64,000 bases of DNA from Secundilactobacillus silagei JCM 19001 (GCF_002217945.1 NZ_BCMG01000005.1:62001-126000); one strand, 5' to 3'. Positions 9,060-16,446 are shown, numbered from the stretch's first letter. The notes: generated by a model from the letters alone, not told the origin. Translations and numbers: made by a program.

Positions 9060-9072
9060 TTTGATTCTCAAA
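9060..9072 (-). promoter_or_regulatory. Predicted FabT operator in front of fabT
   Basis: TTTGA-TTC-TCAAA, five-base arms with a three-base spacer, matching the published FabT core (TTTGA-N3-TCAAA). It lies about 10-22 bases downstream of the predicted start point of the promoter at 9089-9117 and 16 bases before the fabT start, where a bound repressor would block transcription. The match is read directly; binding is inferred. Confidence 0.72.
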
Positions 9073-9088
9073 TAGTTCTAACATCAAA

Positions 9089-9117
9089 ATAATAGCAGTG
9101 AGGATATAGGCCGTCAA
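9089..9117 (-). promoter_or_regulatory. Promoter for fabT-fabH operon
   Basis: On the minus strand TTGACG (9112-9117) and TATTAT (9089-9094) are separated by 17 bases. The -35 overlaps the stop codon of the FabZ-like gene, so the fabT operon can be transcribed both from here and by read-through from the promoter at 9615-9644. Confidence 0.7.
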
Positions 9118-9557
9118 CGCACGGGTGCTTCGGGCTCAACAATAAACAACAGTTCCGCCGTTAAAACCACTTCTTCGTTGACCACAGCTTTGCAGGACAC
9201 AACGCCCATATTGTCGCGCTGCTTTCTCATTTTGACTTTCAATGCTAACTGATCTGCAGCATGAACATCTTTTAGAAATTCAGCTTTGGAAATGCCACCA
9301 AGGTAAGCCGTTTTATGCGCAAACGCTGGTGACTTTAAAATCAGAATTGACGCCGCCTGTGCCAATGATTCAACGATCAGCGCTGGCGGCATCACGTACT
9401 CACCGGGACGAAAACCATTCACAAAGCTCTCATCCGCAGTCACGTTCTTGATTGCTGTAATTGATTCACCAGCCACTAGTTCTTTGACCCCATCCATGTA
9501 AAAAATCGGAAACCGGTTAGGAATCAGCGCCTGAATCTCTTGAGAAGTTAATTGCAT
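9114..9557 (-). CDS. FabZ-like hotdog protein lacking the catalytic histidine
   Basis: Hotdog-fold protein of the FabZ family at the head of the fab cluster, the place where streptococci carry the isomerase gene fabM. Aligned to the intact FabZ of this cluster (2525-2974), the motif [12 protein letters not shown] is replaced by NGFRPGEYVMPP, so the catalytic His is Phe, while the partner Glu in IVESLAQ is kept; the N-terminal PHRYP is PNRFP. Codons were checked in the sequence and there is no frameshift. ATG at 9557 follows AAGGAGGTG; a TTG at 9566 is too close to that site. It may be a non-catalytic partner, an altered dehydratase/isomerase or a regulator; its function is not known from sequence. 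Confidence 0.8.
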   Translation of the reverse strand: MQLTSQEIQALIPNRFPIFYMDGVKELVAGESITAIKNVTADESFVNGFRPGEYVMPPALIVESLAQAASILILKSPAFAHKTAYLGGISKAEFLKDVHAADQLALKVKMRKQRDNMGVVSCKAVVNEEVVLTAELLFIVEPEAPVR

Positions 9558-9592
9558 ATGACGCAAGACACCTCCTTCAAAACTATTTCAAA

Positions 9593-9609
9593 CATCAAAG
9601 TATTTGATG
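9593..9609 (-). promoter_or_regulatory. Inverted repeat at the start point of the FabZ-like gene, probable FabT site
   Basis: CATCAAA-GTA-TTTGATG, a perfect seven-base inverted repeat with a three-base spacer. It covers the predicted transcription start downstream of the -10 at 9615-9620. The half-site order (TCAAA then TTTGA) is inverted relative to the FabT core, so the regulator is inferred from position and half-site identity only. Confidence 0.5.
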
Positions 9610-9614
9610 GCAGT

Positions 9615-9644
9615 ATCATATTCTAAACTAAGAGTCGCTGTCAA
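9615..9644 (-). promoter_or_regulatory. Promoter for the fab cluster head
   Basis: TTGACA (9639-9644) and TATGAT (9615-9620) on the minus strand with an 18-base spacer, about 60-90 bases upstream of the FabZ-like start. A near-consensus sigma-A promoter. Confidence 0.72.
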
Positions 9645-9723
9645 GTAATTTTCTAGAACGAACCGCTTCTAGCCCGTCTCTACCCAGCATTGAAGCTAAT
9701 TATTTAAGAAATATTAAAGGCCT

Positions 9724-9746
9724 AGTAGTTTGAGTATCAAACTACT
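9724..9746. promoter_or_regulatory. Perfect FabT-like palindrome upstream of the biotin ligase
   Basis: AGTAGTTTGA and TCAAACTACT form a perfect ten-base inverted repeat around the spacer GTA. Its core TTTGA-N3-TCAAA is the FabT consensus. It lies 58 bases before the biotin ligase start, directly upstream of a possible TTGAAA (9749-9754)/TATGCT (9771-9776) promoter, and overlaps a possible leftward TTGATA-18-TAATAT promoter. It could control either direction. Confidence 0.7.
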
Positions 9747-9804
9747 TCTTGAAATTTAGCTTAAATCATGTATGCTAGTCTTATCACATACTGGGGGTCA
9801 GAGA

Positions 9805-10575
9805 ATGGATGATAACGATATCGAAAACGCGTTAAATACTCAAACTGACGCCAAGCTCAGCTTACTGCATTTTGCAACGATTGGTTCGACTAACCAATAC
9901 GCCAAACAGCTCTGTGAGCATACCGCGTACCAAACGCCTTGTGTGGTGTGGGCGGACCAGCAAACAGCCGGTGTGGGCAAATTTTCCCGGCCCTTTTACT
10001 CCGCTGCTAATGGCGGACTCTATACCACTTTGATCATGCCCAACCTGTTAATTAGCGCCCCTAAAGTTGGTCTATTTACAACCAGTCTCGCAATGGCCAC
10101 GGTGAGCGCCATTCAAACCTGTTTTAACCTCACCGTCGACGTCAAATGGGTCAACGATATTTACCTGCATGACCGTAAAATTGCCGGCATCCTAGTTGAA
10201 CAAGGCGCCCATAATGCAATTATTATTGGTATTGGGATCAATCTGTTCCAGCAAAATTTCCCGAACGAGATTCAAAAAACAGCTGGTAATCTCCTGACTG
10301 CCGCACCTTCTGAAACGATTCGGCAACAATTTTTCATCACGCTGATCAGCCAGCTCTACCAGTCATGTTTTACCTATACCAATCTCAAATTTTTAAGTGA
10401 CTATAAACGCCACCTCATGTTAATGGATCACCGAATTCAGCTGCAGCTGGGCCGTTCGGTGATCACCGGTACAGTGACTGATATCAATCAGTTAGGTCAG
10501 TTAGTCATCGTTGACGCAACGACTCACCAGCACCGCTCGATTCCCGCTGGTGAGGTCACCAAGGTTTTCCCGTGA
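9805..10575 (+). CDS. birA: Biotin--[acetyl-CoA carboxylase] ligase, monofunctional (no HTH)
   Basis: Biotin protein ligase expected to load biotin onto AccB. The protein has the catalytic BirA/LplA fold: an early IGSTNQYAK motif, a ligand loop TAGVGKFSRP that stands in for the usual GRGRxGR, the KWVNDIYL motif (family KWPNDI), and KIAGILVEQ with GIGIN. It lacks the N-terminal helix-turn-helix of bifunctional BirA, so it should not repress biotin genes itself. The small C-terminal SH3-like domain is present (about residues 205-255). ATG at 9805 follows GGGGG; an upstream in-frame ATG at 9772 overlaps the presumed promoter. Divergent from, and functionally matched to, the acc/fab cluster. Confidence 0.9.
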   Translation: MDDNDIENALNTQTDAKLSLLHFATIGSTNQYAKQLCEHTAYQTPCVVWADQQTAGVGKFSRPFYSAANGGLYTTLIMPNLLISAPKVGLFTTSLAMATVSAIQTCFNLTVDVKWVNDIYLHDRKIAGILVEQGAHNAIIIGIGINLFQQNFPNEIQKTAGNLLTAAPSETIRQQFFITLISQLYQSCFTYTNLKFLSDYKRHLMLMDHRIQLQLGRSVITGTVTDINQLGQLVIVDATTHQHRSIPAGEVTKVFP

Positions 10576-10638
10576 TCATTTGTCGCTTAATTAGGTGTAA
10601 CATGCTAAACTGAACGCAAACCAAGGGAGGTTATTATC

Positions 10639-10962
10639 ATGTCAGAAATTATTGTGACGACGACCGAAAAGATTCCCGGTCAGGAATACGAAATTATTGG
10701 CGAGGTATTCGGCCTGACCACGCAATCCAAAAACGTCGTGCGCAACATTGGTGCTGGGCTGAAGAACATCGTTGGTGGTGAAATCAAGGATTACACGAAA
10801 ATGCTGGTGGAGTCTCGGGACACGGCTATTGAACGGTTAAGACAAAACGCTGTTAAAATGGGAGCGGATGCCGTGGTCATGATGCGGTTTGATTCAGGTT
10901 CGATCGGCACTGATATGCAGTCGGTAGCCGCCTACGGAACAGCTGTTAAATTTAGCCATTAA
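10639..10962 (+). CDS. YbjQ/UPF0145 family heavy-metal-binding-like domain protein
   Basis: Small 107-residue protein of the YbjQ (UPF0145) family, recognised from the N-terminal [21 protein letters not shown], the central [17 protein letters not shown] helix, and [15 protein letters not shown]. The family forms pentameric rings and has no established function; a heavy-metal link is only a domain name. A GGGAGG ribosome site precedes the ATG. It is probably transcribed alone or by read-through from birA, 63 bases upstream, and is followed by a strong terminator. Confidence 0.88.
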   Translation: MSEIIVTTTEKIPGQEYEIIGEVFGLTTQSKNVVRNIGAGLKNIVGGEIKDYTKMLVESRDTAIERLRQNAVKMGADAVVMMRFDSGSIGTDMQSVAAYGTAVKFSH

Positions 10963-10973
10963 AAGTATCAAAA

Positions 10974-11008
10974 AAAGGGAGTACTGGATTTTATCCAGTG
11001 CTCCCTTT
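10974..11008. terminator. Bidirectional intrinsic terminator
   Basis: A 16-bp stem (AAAGGGAGTACTGGAT paired with its complement, one G-T wobble) with a three-base loop, flanked by A and T runs. It can end transcription of both the YbjQ gene and the AP2 gene. Confidence 0.85.
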
Positions 11009-11015
11009 CAATAAA

Positions 11016-11513
11016 CTACCCCACGACTTGTTTAGCCGTTTTAGTAGTAGTCCTGTGCCAGTATAATTTTTCAGCTTCTTTACGGGCATCAATGGCTTCT
11101 GCTTTATTATCAAAACTCTTCAGTAAGACATAGTGACCGCCATACATTAACCGCGCCAGCCAGCGATTCGTTGTCTTATCATATGACACGCCAACGACGC
11201 CAAAAGTATTACGTGGTGATTCTTTTAAAGAAGAAACCATAATGCCATCACTATTCCGCAGATTTGCTGGATTCCCCATATTTTTGGTGAACCCTTCGTT
11301 TTGACTGTAACGTTCATGGGCTAGTTCCCGGCGTAAACAACCGCAACTTCTCACGTAACCACCGCGAAGCCGAGCACCATCCACGGTAACGATCTTACCG
11401 CAGCTGCACCGGCATTCCCACAGCAAATCAGCGTTCTTGGGATCTTGTCCATTCTGACGAATTACCGTCAAGCGACCAAACTGCTTGCCTTTCATCTCAA
11501 TCATTCTACTCAT
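11016..11513 (-). CDS. Zinc-ribbon plus AP2-domain DNA-binding protein
   Basis: A 165-residue protein with two recognisable parts. The N-terminal half starts GKQFGRLTVI and contains a cysteine cluster (CRCSCG then SCGCL, about residues 36-65), a short zinc-ribbon-like module found in phage and mobile HNH proteins. The C-terminal half, GVVGVSYDKTTNRWLAR followed by SFDNKAEAIDARKEAEKLY, is an AP2/ERF-type DNA-binding domain. No HNH or other nuclease motif is visible, so it is not a complete homing endonuclease. ATG at 11513 has GGGGTG upstream. Such proteins are scattered in lactobacilli and their phages; role unknown. The AT-rich flanks suggest an acquired gene. Confidence 0.75.
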   Translation of the reverse strand: MSRMIEMKGKQFGRLTVIRQNGQDPKNADLLWECRCSCGKIVTVDGARLRGGYVRSCGCLRRELAHERYSQNEGFTKNMGNPANLRNSDGIMVSSLKESPRNTFGVVGVSYDKTTNRWLARLMYGGHYVLLKSFDNKAEAIDARKEAEKLYWHRTTTKTAKQVVG

Positions 11514-11861
11514 TACGCACACCCCATCCTTTAATGAAAATGACAACCTCCATTGAACATTTCACCGAAAATCTTTTATGCCTATTCACCAATTTGATTA
11601 ATAATCTCATTAAAATTAAATGTACTCCTCCACAAGCGCTTTCAATTTTAATTAATTGGTTCGCACTAATTTTATCAGTGCTAGTGAGATATTTCAATTG
11701 TAAAGAGCTAAATGATGAGAAAAGTTATCTATTTTTTCATTAATTTACCATAATCATTAAAAATTTTGGTTCATTTTAGACCAAACAGCTAAGTTTTTTT
11801 TAATTGTAATTTCCAATTTCGAATAGATATTAGTTTAAGGTGTTTAAACCCACTTTTTGAA
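11514..11861. other. AT-rich intergenic stretch without a supported gene
   Basis: Markedly AT-rich compared with both sides. It should hold the promoter of the AP2 gene, which I could not place with confidence. Short open frames exist on both strands but none has a ribosome site and plausible protein. Confidence 0.6.
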
Positions 11862-11890
11862 TTGACTTAACCCCCAAATTCACATATAAT
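11862..11890 (+). promoter_or_regulatory. tRNA-Arg promoter
   Basis: TTGACT (11862-11867) and TATAAT (11885-11890) with 17-base spacing, 23 bases upstream of the mature tRNA. Confidence 0.85.
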
Positions 11891-11913
11891 TATACATGTT
11901 GTTTTATTGTTAT

Positions 11914-11987
11914 GCGGCAATAGCTCAGCTGGATAGAGCAACGGTCTTCTAAACCGTAGGTCGAGGGTTCGAACCTCTCTTGCCGCA
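11914..11987 (+). tRNA. tRNA-Arg (anticodon UCU)
   Basis: A full cloverleaf: acceptor GCGGCAA/TTGCCGC, D-arm GCTC...GAGC, anticodon stem ACGGT/ACCGT with loop CTTCTAA giving anticodon TCT, and T-arm around GTTCGAAC with one G-T pair. Discriminator is A; CCA is not encoded. It reads AGA, a minor codon here. tRNA-Arg genes are frequent integration sites, but no repeated 3' end was seen in this window. Confidence 0.95.
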
Positions 11988-12005
11988 CTAGATTAATCAG
12001 ATCAT

Positions 12006-12045
12006 TTCCAAGTAGCTGTCTCTTAGCTAACTTGGAATTTTTTTT
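12006..12045 (+). terminator. Terminator after tRNA-Arg
   Basis: TTCCAAGT-AGCT pairs with AGCT-A-ACTTGGAA and is followed by eight T residues. Confidence 0.85.
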
Positions 12046-12205
12046 GCCCTTTTTGGGTGTTAAAAGGTGGCTAGTTTCCCCCCATCTAAGCAATTCGTTT
12101 AAAGTCTTTTATCATCCCTTATTGAGCCATACATCTATTAATGTAAGGGCTTTCTGTGCTACGCAATGAATTATTTGTATTCTCAAATTTTTTTGATAAA
12201 ATTAC

Positions 12206-12234
12206 TTGCAAATTTTTCGTCACAAAACGATAAT
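12206..12234 (+). promoter_or_regulatory. Promoter for the small membrane peptide
   Basis: TTGCAA (12206-12211) and GATAAT (12229-12234), spacing 17. It lies about 45 bases upstream of the peptide start at 12278. Confidence 0.6.
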
Positions 12235-12277
12235 GTAACTGTAACGTAATTGAAATCTTTTATGGGGAGGCATTGCG

Positions 12278-12436
12278 ATGATTTTTATTTCATTTATTAT
12301 TGGCTTGTTTCTATTTGCAGGCGTATGGGAATTGTATCTCAGCGCAAGCCGTCAACGTGCACAATCGAAACACCTTGTTACCGCACCAAAGCACTCTTAC
12401 TTGCAGCTATTTTTCAAATTACTACACATTAGCTAA
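12278..12436 (+). CDS. Small single-pass membrane peptide, 52 residues
   Basis: A short gene with a complete expression context: promoter at 12206-12234, strong GGGGAGG ribosome site seven bases before the ATG, and a terminator at 12457-12494. The product begins with one hydrophobic segment (about residues 2-22: IFISFIIGLFLFAGVWELYL), followed by a basic stretch SRQRAQSKH and a second moderately hydrophobic amphipathic end (LQLFFKLLHIS). The likely topology is N-out, with the basic part inside. I do not recognise a family. The basic tail argues against a toxin of type I families with a long charged C-terminus, but a toxin, a regulator of a membrane partner, or a spurious frame are all possible. 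Confidence 0.6.
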   Translation: MIFISFIIGLFLFAGVWELYLSASRQRAQSKHLVTAPKHSYLQLFFKLLHIS

Positions 12437-12456
12437 TTGCTTTTATATTTTACACA

Positions 12457-12494
12457 AAAGGCCCCGTTTATCACAAATGATAAACGGGGCCTTT
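12457..12494. terminator. Strong bidirectional terminator
   Basis: A perfect 17-bp stem (AAAGGCCCCGTTTATCA and its complement) with a CAAA loop, ending both the small peptide gene and the leftward unknown operon. Confidence 0.9.
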
Positions 12495-12505
12495 GTTCAG
12501 TCAGC

Positions 12506-12997
12506 CTATTCATTCAAATAAGCATCTTGAATTTGAGTTTCAGTAAACTTAAGATCCACAAGACCGAACTTTAAGATCAAATGCCAAGCGTGCCGAAAAG
12601 CAGCCTGCTGCCGATCAAAAAACGATTGGTCGAGGAAGTGCGAAATCGCCAAATATTGTTGACTCGGGCTTTTAGCTGGTGCTTTATGAGCTAATTTATC
12701 CAAGTCTTCTGGCTTCATCACAATTAAGTGCGACCAAGTTTGTCTGGCGGCTACCTGAAACGTATGATCGATCACTTCAATATACGCTTTTAACAAGTCC
12801 TCAGACGACACAGCCGGCTTTTTTTGCCCCAGCTTAAACCAGCCCATCAGGTCAGACAAGTGAGCCAAAGAGACACTGAGTGCAACGTAGTCGACCCGTA
12901 GCCCCTCTTCTGGGCTCACTGCAACTTGATGGTCATAGTTATATTGATTCCGCCGCTGAATAGCGGTTTGTAGTAAATTTGCTAAATCTAATGTCAA
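12506..12997 (-). CDS. Possible all-alpha dUTPase-like protein, divergent
   Basis: A 163-residue all-helical protein, last gene of a three-gene leftward operon. General layout resembles dimeric dUTPases/MazG-like NTP pyrophosphatases (dUTPase_2): a helix ending LMGWFK, then EDLLKAYIEVIDHTFQVA and the C-terminal FTETQIQDAYLNE, which is like the family's IEEAYxxKNxxN ending. The first metal-binding helix, however, lacks the expected ExxE acidic pair (it reads SLAHLSDL), so activity is doubtful. TTG at 12997 follows AGAGGTGAC. Ten bases separate it from the upstream gene. Function is a weak guess. Confidence 0.45.
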   Translation of the reverse strand: MTLDLANLLQTAIQRRNQYNYDHQVAVSPEEGLRVDYVALSVSLAHLSDLMGWFKLGQKKPAVSSEDLLKAYIEVIDHTFQVAARQTWSHLIVMKPEDLDKLAHKAPAKSPSQQYLAISHFLDQSFFDRQQAAFRHAWHLILKFGLVDLKFTETQIQDAYLNE

Positions 12998-13007
12998 AAT
13001 GTCACCT

Positions 13008-13940
13008 CTAAAAAACTAAGCTGTCGGAACGAATCTGTAAATCACCAATATTTTCAAGGTACCATTTACGCAAGAACGGATATTCTAGCAAGACCTTAAA
13101 CCAGGATACTGACTGGTCTTTATCGGTCACGTAAAGACCCCAAGCTGCCCCGCCATTGGCGTTGTGGCTCGCAATTTTAAGCGTTAGGTCCGGTGCCAGT
13201 TCCAAAACAGCACCATCCTTATCGTGCTTCAGCATATAGTTTTCCTGTGCTGCAGCCACGAATAATTTATCAACCACTTCACTGCCCAAGTTACTAGTGG
13301 CAAATTCGTAAAATTCATTATTATTTGTATCTAACAAGTTGAAGTCCACATCAAAGCCGAAGTCGGTTTTAAGGGCCTGGCCAAATGCAATTAACAAATC
13401 AGTCGCCGTCAGTAATTGATCCTTTTCGATCTTGTCGGCATACGTCTCAACAAATAGCTTCGTAATGGCACTGCTATTGAACCGCATCATCCGTCGTGAA
13501 AGGTTTAAATAAAAGAGTGTCTCATTCGTGACCCGGTCCTGATAATAGACCCCGCCATTAGAATCATTAGCACCGACAAACGCAAACACCCCGAGATCAC
13601 CCAACGCGGCGATCTGCTGAGTCAGGTGCTGATCATCTTCGTGAGATTCCAAGGTAATGGCTTCACCTTGGTCATGCAGCTCCAATAAACGGCTCATAAA
13701 GATTAGGTAGTAGTCCGCGTTATTGTACTGATGCGGAAACGTGACATAATCACTATCAAGCTCAAAAACGGACAGTGTTTGAGCTGCTTCAACCAATTTT
13801 TTAGGATCCTTCGTGTTGATCAATTGGTCCATGAGTTCGGTGAATTGCTGACCAGTCTTTAATCCCTCTTTGACCGCATTATTATAGGATAATAACCGTC
13901 CGCTAGTACTTAGCGTTGATGGATCGTTCTCATTAATCAT
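13008..13940 (-). CDS. Hypothetical protein, middle gene of unknown operon
   Basis: A 310-residue soluble protein without a signal peptide, membrane segment or motif I recognise. It starts with a Ser/Thr-rich disordered tail, then shows alternating alpha/beta-looking sequence with many acidic residues, and a C-terminal part with repeated aromatic residues (SWFKVLLEYPFLRKWYLENIG). No Walker, HD, nuclease or methylase motifs are visible. Its ATG lies inside the end of the upstream gene (8-base overlap) with AGGTGAAGG as ribosome site, so the two proteins are translationally coupled and probably work together. Confidence 0.6.
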   Translation of the reverse strand: MINENDPSTLSTSGRLLSYNNAVKEGLKTGQQFTELMDQLINTKDPKKLVEAAQTLSVFELDSDYVTFPHQYNNADYYLIFMSRLLELHDQGEAITLESHEDDQHLTQQIAALGDLGVFAFVGANDSNGGVYYQDRVTNETLFYLNLSRRMMRFNSSAITKLFVETYADKIEKDQLLTATDLLIAFGQALKTDFGFDVDFNLLDTNNNEFYEFATSNLGSEVVDKLFVAAAQENYMLKHDKDGAVLELAPDLTLKIASHNANGGAAWGLYVTDKDQSVSWFKVLLEYPFLRKWYLENIGDLQIRSDSLVF

Positions 13941-14820
13941 CAGCCTTCACCTGCCCTTTACCAATTAAATTTGTCAGGTAATCCGTATACAAACTCTGAT
14001 TATGTGATTCAAAGTGTGAAAAGTCTTCAAATTTTTGCTGGATACTTTGTTTTTCGTAGGTTAAAATCGTATCTTCTTTTGACAAGCTCAGAATCTTTTC
14101 ATCATTTTCCTTGATCTTTTTGTTAGCATTAATCGCTTCTTCATCGTCATCTGCTAATTTCGACAGCTGATCGACAATCCCTTGGCGTTCTTCTTTGACC
14201 TTACCAGAATCCCAAGGCAACGTGCTTTTTTGACTGACTTCTTTCAATTGCTGTCTGAGCTTTTCCTTTTCGTGGTCACGTTCATCCTGGCCTTCGATCA
14301 GTTTTTGCAGTTCAGCACTATTAGCGGTGATATCAGCGATGTTTTCTGTGTTATATCGCTGATTGAGCGCATCGAGCTCAAAAGCCCGCTTAAGCTTGTT
14401 ATATTCGGTTTCATCAAACTTAAAAGCCACGTTTAAAACGTCCAATTTACCAAATTTACGGCGATCCCACCAATTACCAAAGTAAATGTCAAATTCGCCG
14501 TCCTTAACTTCATCATAGTAGAAGAAAGGATAGGTTTGTCCGAGGTAATCGATCAGCTTTTCGCTTAAGTAATGGCTCAATTGTTCATGATCATCAGCCA
14601 CTAAGTCTGCTAATTCCTGCGTTTTAGTTGTTGAACGCGACTTCTTAACTTCCCGCTCATAACGGGTCTTATCGATCAGCTCGTAAATCTGACGATCATC
14701 ATGGTCGTGGAGTGCTGATTGAAGGGTCTGCAAATAGTTAATTTTTTGGGTGATAGATGAGTCAAGCTGAGCCTGGCCTGGCGTAACTTCTTGCGTTGTA
14801 TCTTCATTATTATTCGGCAT
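13933..14820 (-). CDS. Hypothetical coiled-coil protein, first gene of unknown operon
   Basis: A 295-residue, strongly charged protein. An N-terminal low-complexity tail is followed by helices, a short globular part with aromatic residues (TYPFFYYDEV, GEFDIYFGNWWDRRKFGKL) around residues 95-125, and a long predicted coiled coil from about residue 165 to 270 (ELQKLIEGQDERDHEKEKLRQ and onward). It resembles the arms of SMC/SbcC proteins only through coiled-coil composition; no ATPase motifs are present. ATG at 14820 follows GAGGGAT. It leads the operon 14820-12506 and has a perfect inverted repeat upstream (14861-14886). Confidence 0.62.
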   Translation of the reverse strand: MPNNNEDTTQEVTPGQAQLDSSITQKINYLQTLQSALHDHDDRQIYELIDKTRYEREVKKSRSTTKTQELADLVADDHEQLSHYLSEKLIDYLGQTYPFFYYDEVKDGEFDIYFGNWWDRRKFGKLDVLNVAFKFDETEYNKLKRAFELDALNQRYNTENIADITANSAELQKLIEGQDERDHEKEKLRQQLKEVSQKSTLPWDSGKVKEERQGIVDQLSKLADDDEEAINANKKIKENDEKILSLSKEDTILTYEKQSIQQKFEDFSHFESHNQSLYTDYLTNLIGKGQVKADD

Positions 14821-14860
14821 TTAATTATCCCTCGATTGTTATTTCTCACTGTACATAGTT

Positions 14861-14886
14861 TAATCTTAAATGATAATTTAAGATTA
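14861..14886. promoter_or_regulatory. Perfect inverted repeat upstream of the unknown operon
   Basis: TAATCTTAAAT and ATTTAAGATTA, eleven-base arms with a four-base spacer, 40-66 bases before the coiled-coil gene. There is no T run in the direction of transcription of the upstream gene, so an operator is more likely than a terminator. The regulator is unknown. Confidence 0.5.
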
Positions 14887-14996
14887 ATAAAGCGGTTTTA
14901 AAGAAAAAGTTGAGATTTAAAGGAAATCTGAATCATTCCCCACACTCAACACAGCGTGATTACCGTAACGTTTTGATAGTCATTTTAACCAAAATA

Positions 14997-15040
14997 AATA
15001 GCCTGCCGATTAGTCAAATGACTGGTCAGCAGGCTATTAT
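14997..15040. terminator. Terminator after glnA
   Basis: AATAGCCTGC pairs with GCAGGCTATT around an inner stem GTCA/TGAC, with flanking A/T residues. It ends glnRA on the minus strand. Confidence 0.75.
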
Positions 15041-15058
15041 TAAATTCAGTTTAAAAGT

Positions 15059-16399
15059 TTAGTATTGTTCGAGGTATTGATCGCGTTCCCACTTAGAAAC
15101 TTGGGTACGGTAAGCATCATATTCCAAATTCTTAGCTTCAATGAAGCTGGCATATAGATGCGGACCCATTGCTTTGCGCATGACTTCATCAGCAGACAAG
15201 TCTTTCAATGCGTTGTGCAAGGTATCTGGTAAGTTGGTAATGTGGCTTTCGCGACGTTCCTTATCATCCATCCGGTAAATGTTACGATCAACGGATTCTT
15301 CAGGCACCATCTTATTATTCAAGCCGTCCAGGCCAGCTTCCAAAACAGCAGCAATGGCGAGGTATGGGTTAGCGGTTGGGTCAACACTCCGGAGTTCAAG
15401 ACGGGTTGATAAACCACGAGAACTTGGTACCCGGATCAATGGTGACCGGTTGGAACCAGACCAAGCAACGTAAACGGGTGCTTCGTAACCGGGAACTAAC
15501 CGCTTGTATGAGTTAACAGTTGGGTTGCAGATAGCAGTAAAGCTACGAGCATGTTTCAATAGACCACCCAAGAAGTAGTAGGCAGTTTGTGATAACTGCA
15601 GATCACCCTTTTCATCGTAGAAGGCATTCCCCTTGTCATGGAAGAGTGACATGTTCAAATGCATCCCGGAACCATTGATACCAGTCAAAGGCTTTGGCAT
15701 GAAGGTTGCGTATAACCCAAACTTACGGGCAACCGTCTTAACCACCAGCTTAAAGGTTTGAATGTTATCAGCAGCGTGCAAGGCATCAGCATACTTGAAA
15801 TCAATTTCGTGTTGGCCTGGTGCCACTTCATGGTGGGCAGCTTCAACATCAAAGCCCATGTCTTCCAAGGTTAACACAATTTCACGCCGGCAATTTTCAC
15901 CCAAATCCATCGGGGCCATATCGAAGTATGAGCCTTGGTCATTTAAGTCCATTGTTGGCTTACCCTTATCATCCATCTTAAATAGGAAGAATTCTGGTTC
16001 TGGTCCAATGTTGAAATCAGTAAACCCAGCTTTACGCATATCACCGAGGACCCGGATCAAGTTGTTTCGTGGATCGCCTTCAAATGGCTTGTTATCTGGT
16101 GTATAAACTTCACAAATAACACGGGCGATTTTACCACGATCACTGCTCCAAGGGAAAATCATCCAGGTTGAAAGATCAGGATAAAGGTACATGTCACTTT
16201 CTTCAATGCGGACAAAGCCGTCGATTGAAGAACCATCAAACATTAATTTGTTATCAAGTAACTTTTCCAATTGAGAAATTGGTACTTCAACGTTTTTGAT
16301 TGTTCCAAACAGATCCGTAAACATCAGCCGTAAGAATTGAACATCCTCGTCTTTGGCCATTTGACGAATATCGTCTTTGCTGTAATCGTGTTTTGGCAT
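15059..16399 (-). CDS. glnA: Glutamine synthetase type I
   Basis: Makes glutamine from glutamate, ammonia and ATP; dodecameric cytosolic enzyme. The 446-residue length and lack of the adenylylation tyrosine region mark the GS-I-alpha type of Firmicutes, which is feedback-inhibited rather than adenylylated. Motifs: [10 protein letters not shown], the metal/ATP-binding [32 protein letters not shown] and the NRSPLIRVP segment. ATG at 16399 has AAGGAGCG; an ATG-less extension to 16441 is unlikely. It is 47 bases after glnR in a glnRA operon, the standard arrangement in Bacilli, where GS itself activates GlnR. Confidence 0.97.
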   Translation of the reverse strand: MPKHDYSKDDIRQMAKDEDVQFLRLMFTDLFGTIKNVEVPISQLEKLLDNKLMFDGSSIDGFVRIEESDMYLYPDLSTWMIFPWSSDRGKIARVICEVYTPDNKPFEGDPRNNLIRVLGDMRKAGFTDFNIGPEPEFFLFKMDDKGKPTMDLNDQGSYFDMAPMDLGENCRREIVLTLEDMGFDVEAAHHEVAPGQHEIDFKYADALHAADNIQTFKLVVKTVARKFGLYATFMPKPLTGINGSGMHLNMSLFHDKGNAFYDEKGDLQLSQTAYYFLGGLLKHARSFTAICNPTVNSYKRLVPGYEAPVYVAWSGSNRSPLIRVPSSRGLSTRLELRSVDPTANPYLAIAAVLEAGLDGLNNKMVPEESVDRNIYRMDDKERRESHITNLPDTLHNALKDLSADEVMRKAMGPHLYASFIEAKNLEYDAYRTQVSKWERDQYLEQY

Positions 16400-16446
16400 A
16401 AAATCGCTCCTTGAATGATAGATTGTGTTAATAGTCAGCAATAATG

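Noticed and set aside
11506-11743. Opposed short open frames between the AP2 gene and the tRNA
   Set aside because: AT-rich, no ribosome site, no protein-like features.
11890-12093. 67-residue open frame on the minus strand over tRNA-Arg
   Set aside because: It is the antisense of the tRNA; the RFEPSTYGLEDR-like peptide is a known artefact of tRNA sequence.
12250-12521. Two plus-strand frames (60 and 73 codons) overlapping the small peptide gene
   Set aside because: Other frames of the 52-residue gene, without ribosome sites, and one runs through the terminator.
11016-14820. Prophage or integrative element
   Set aside because: No integrase, phage structural gene or repeated attachment sequence seen; a single AP2 protein is not enough.
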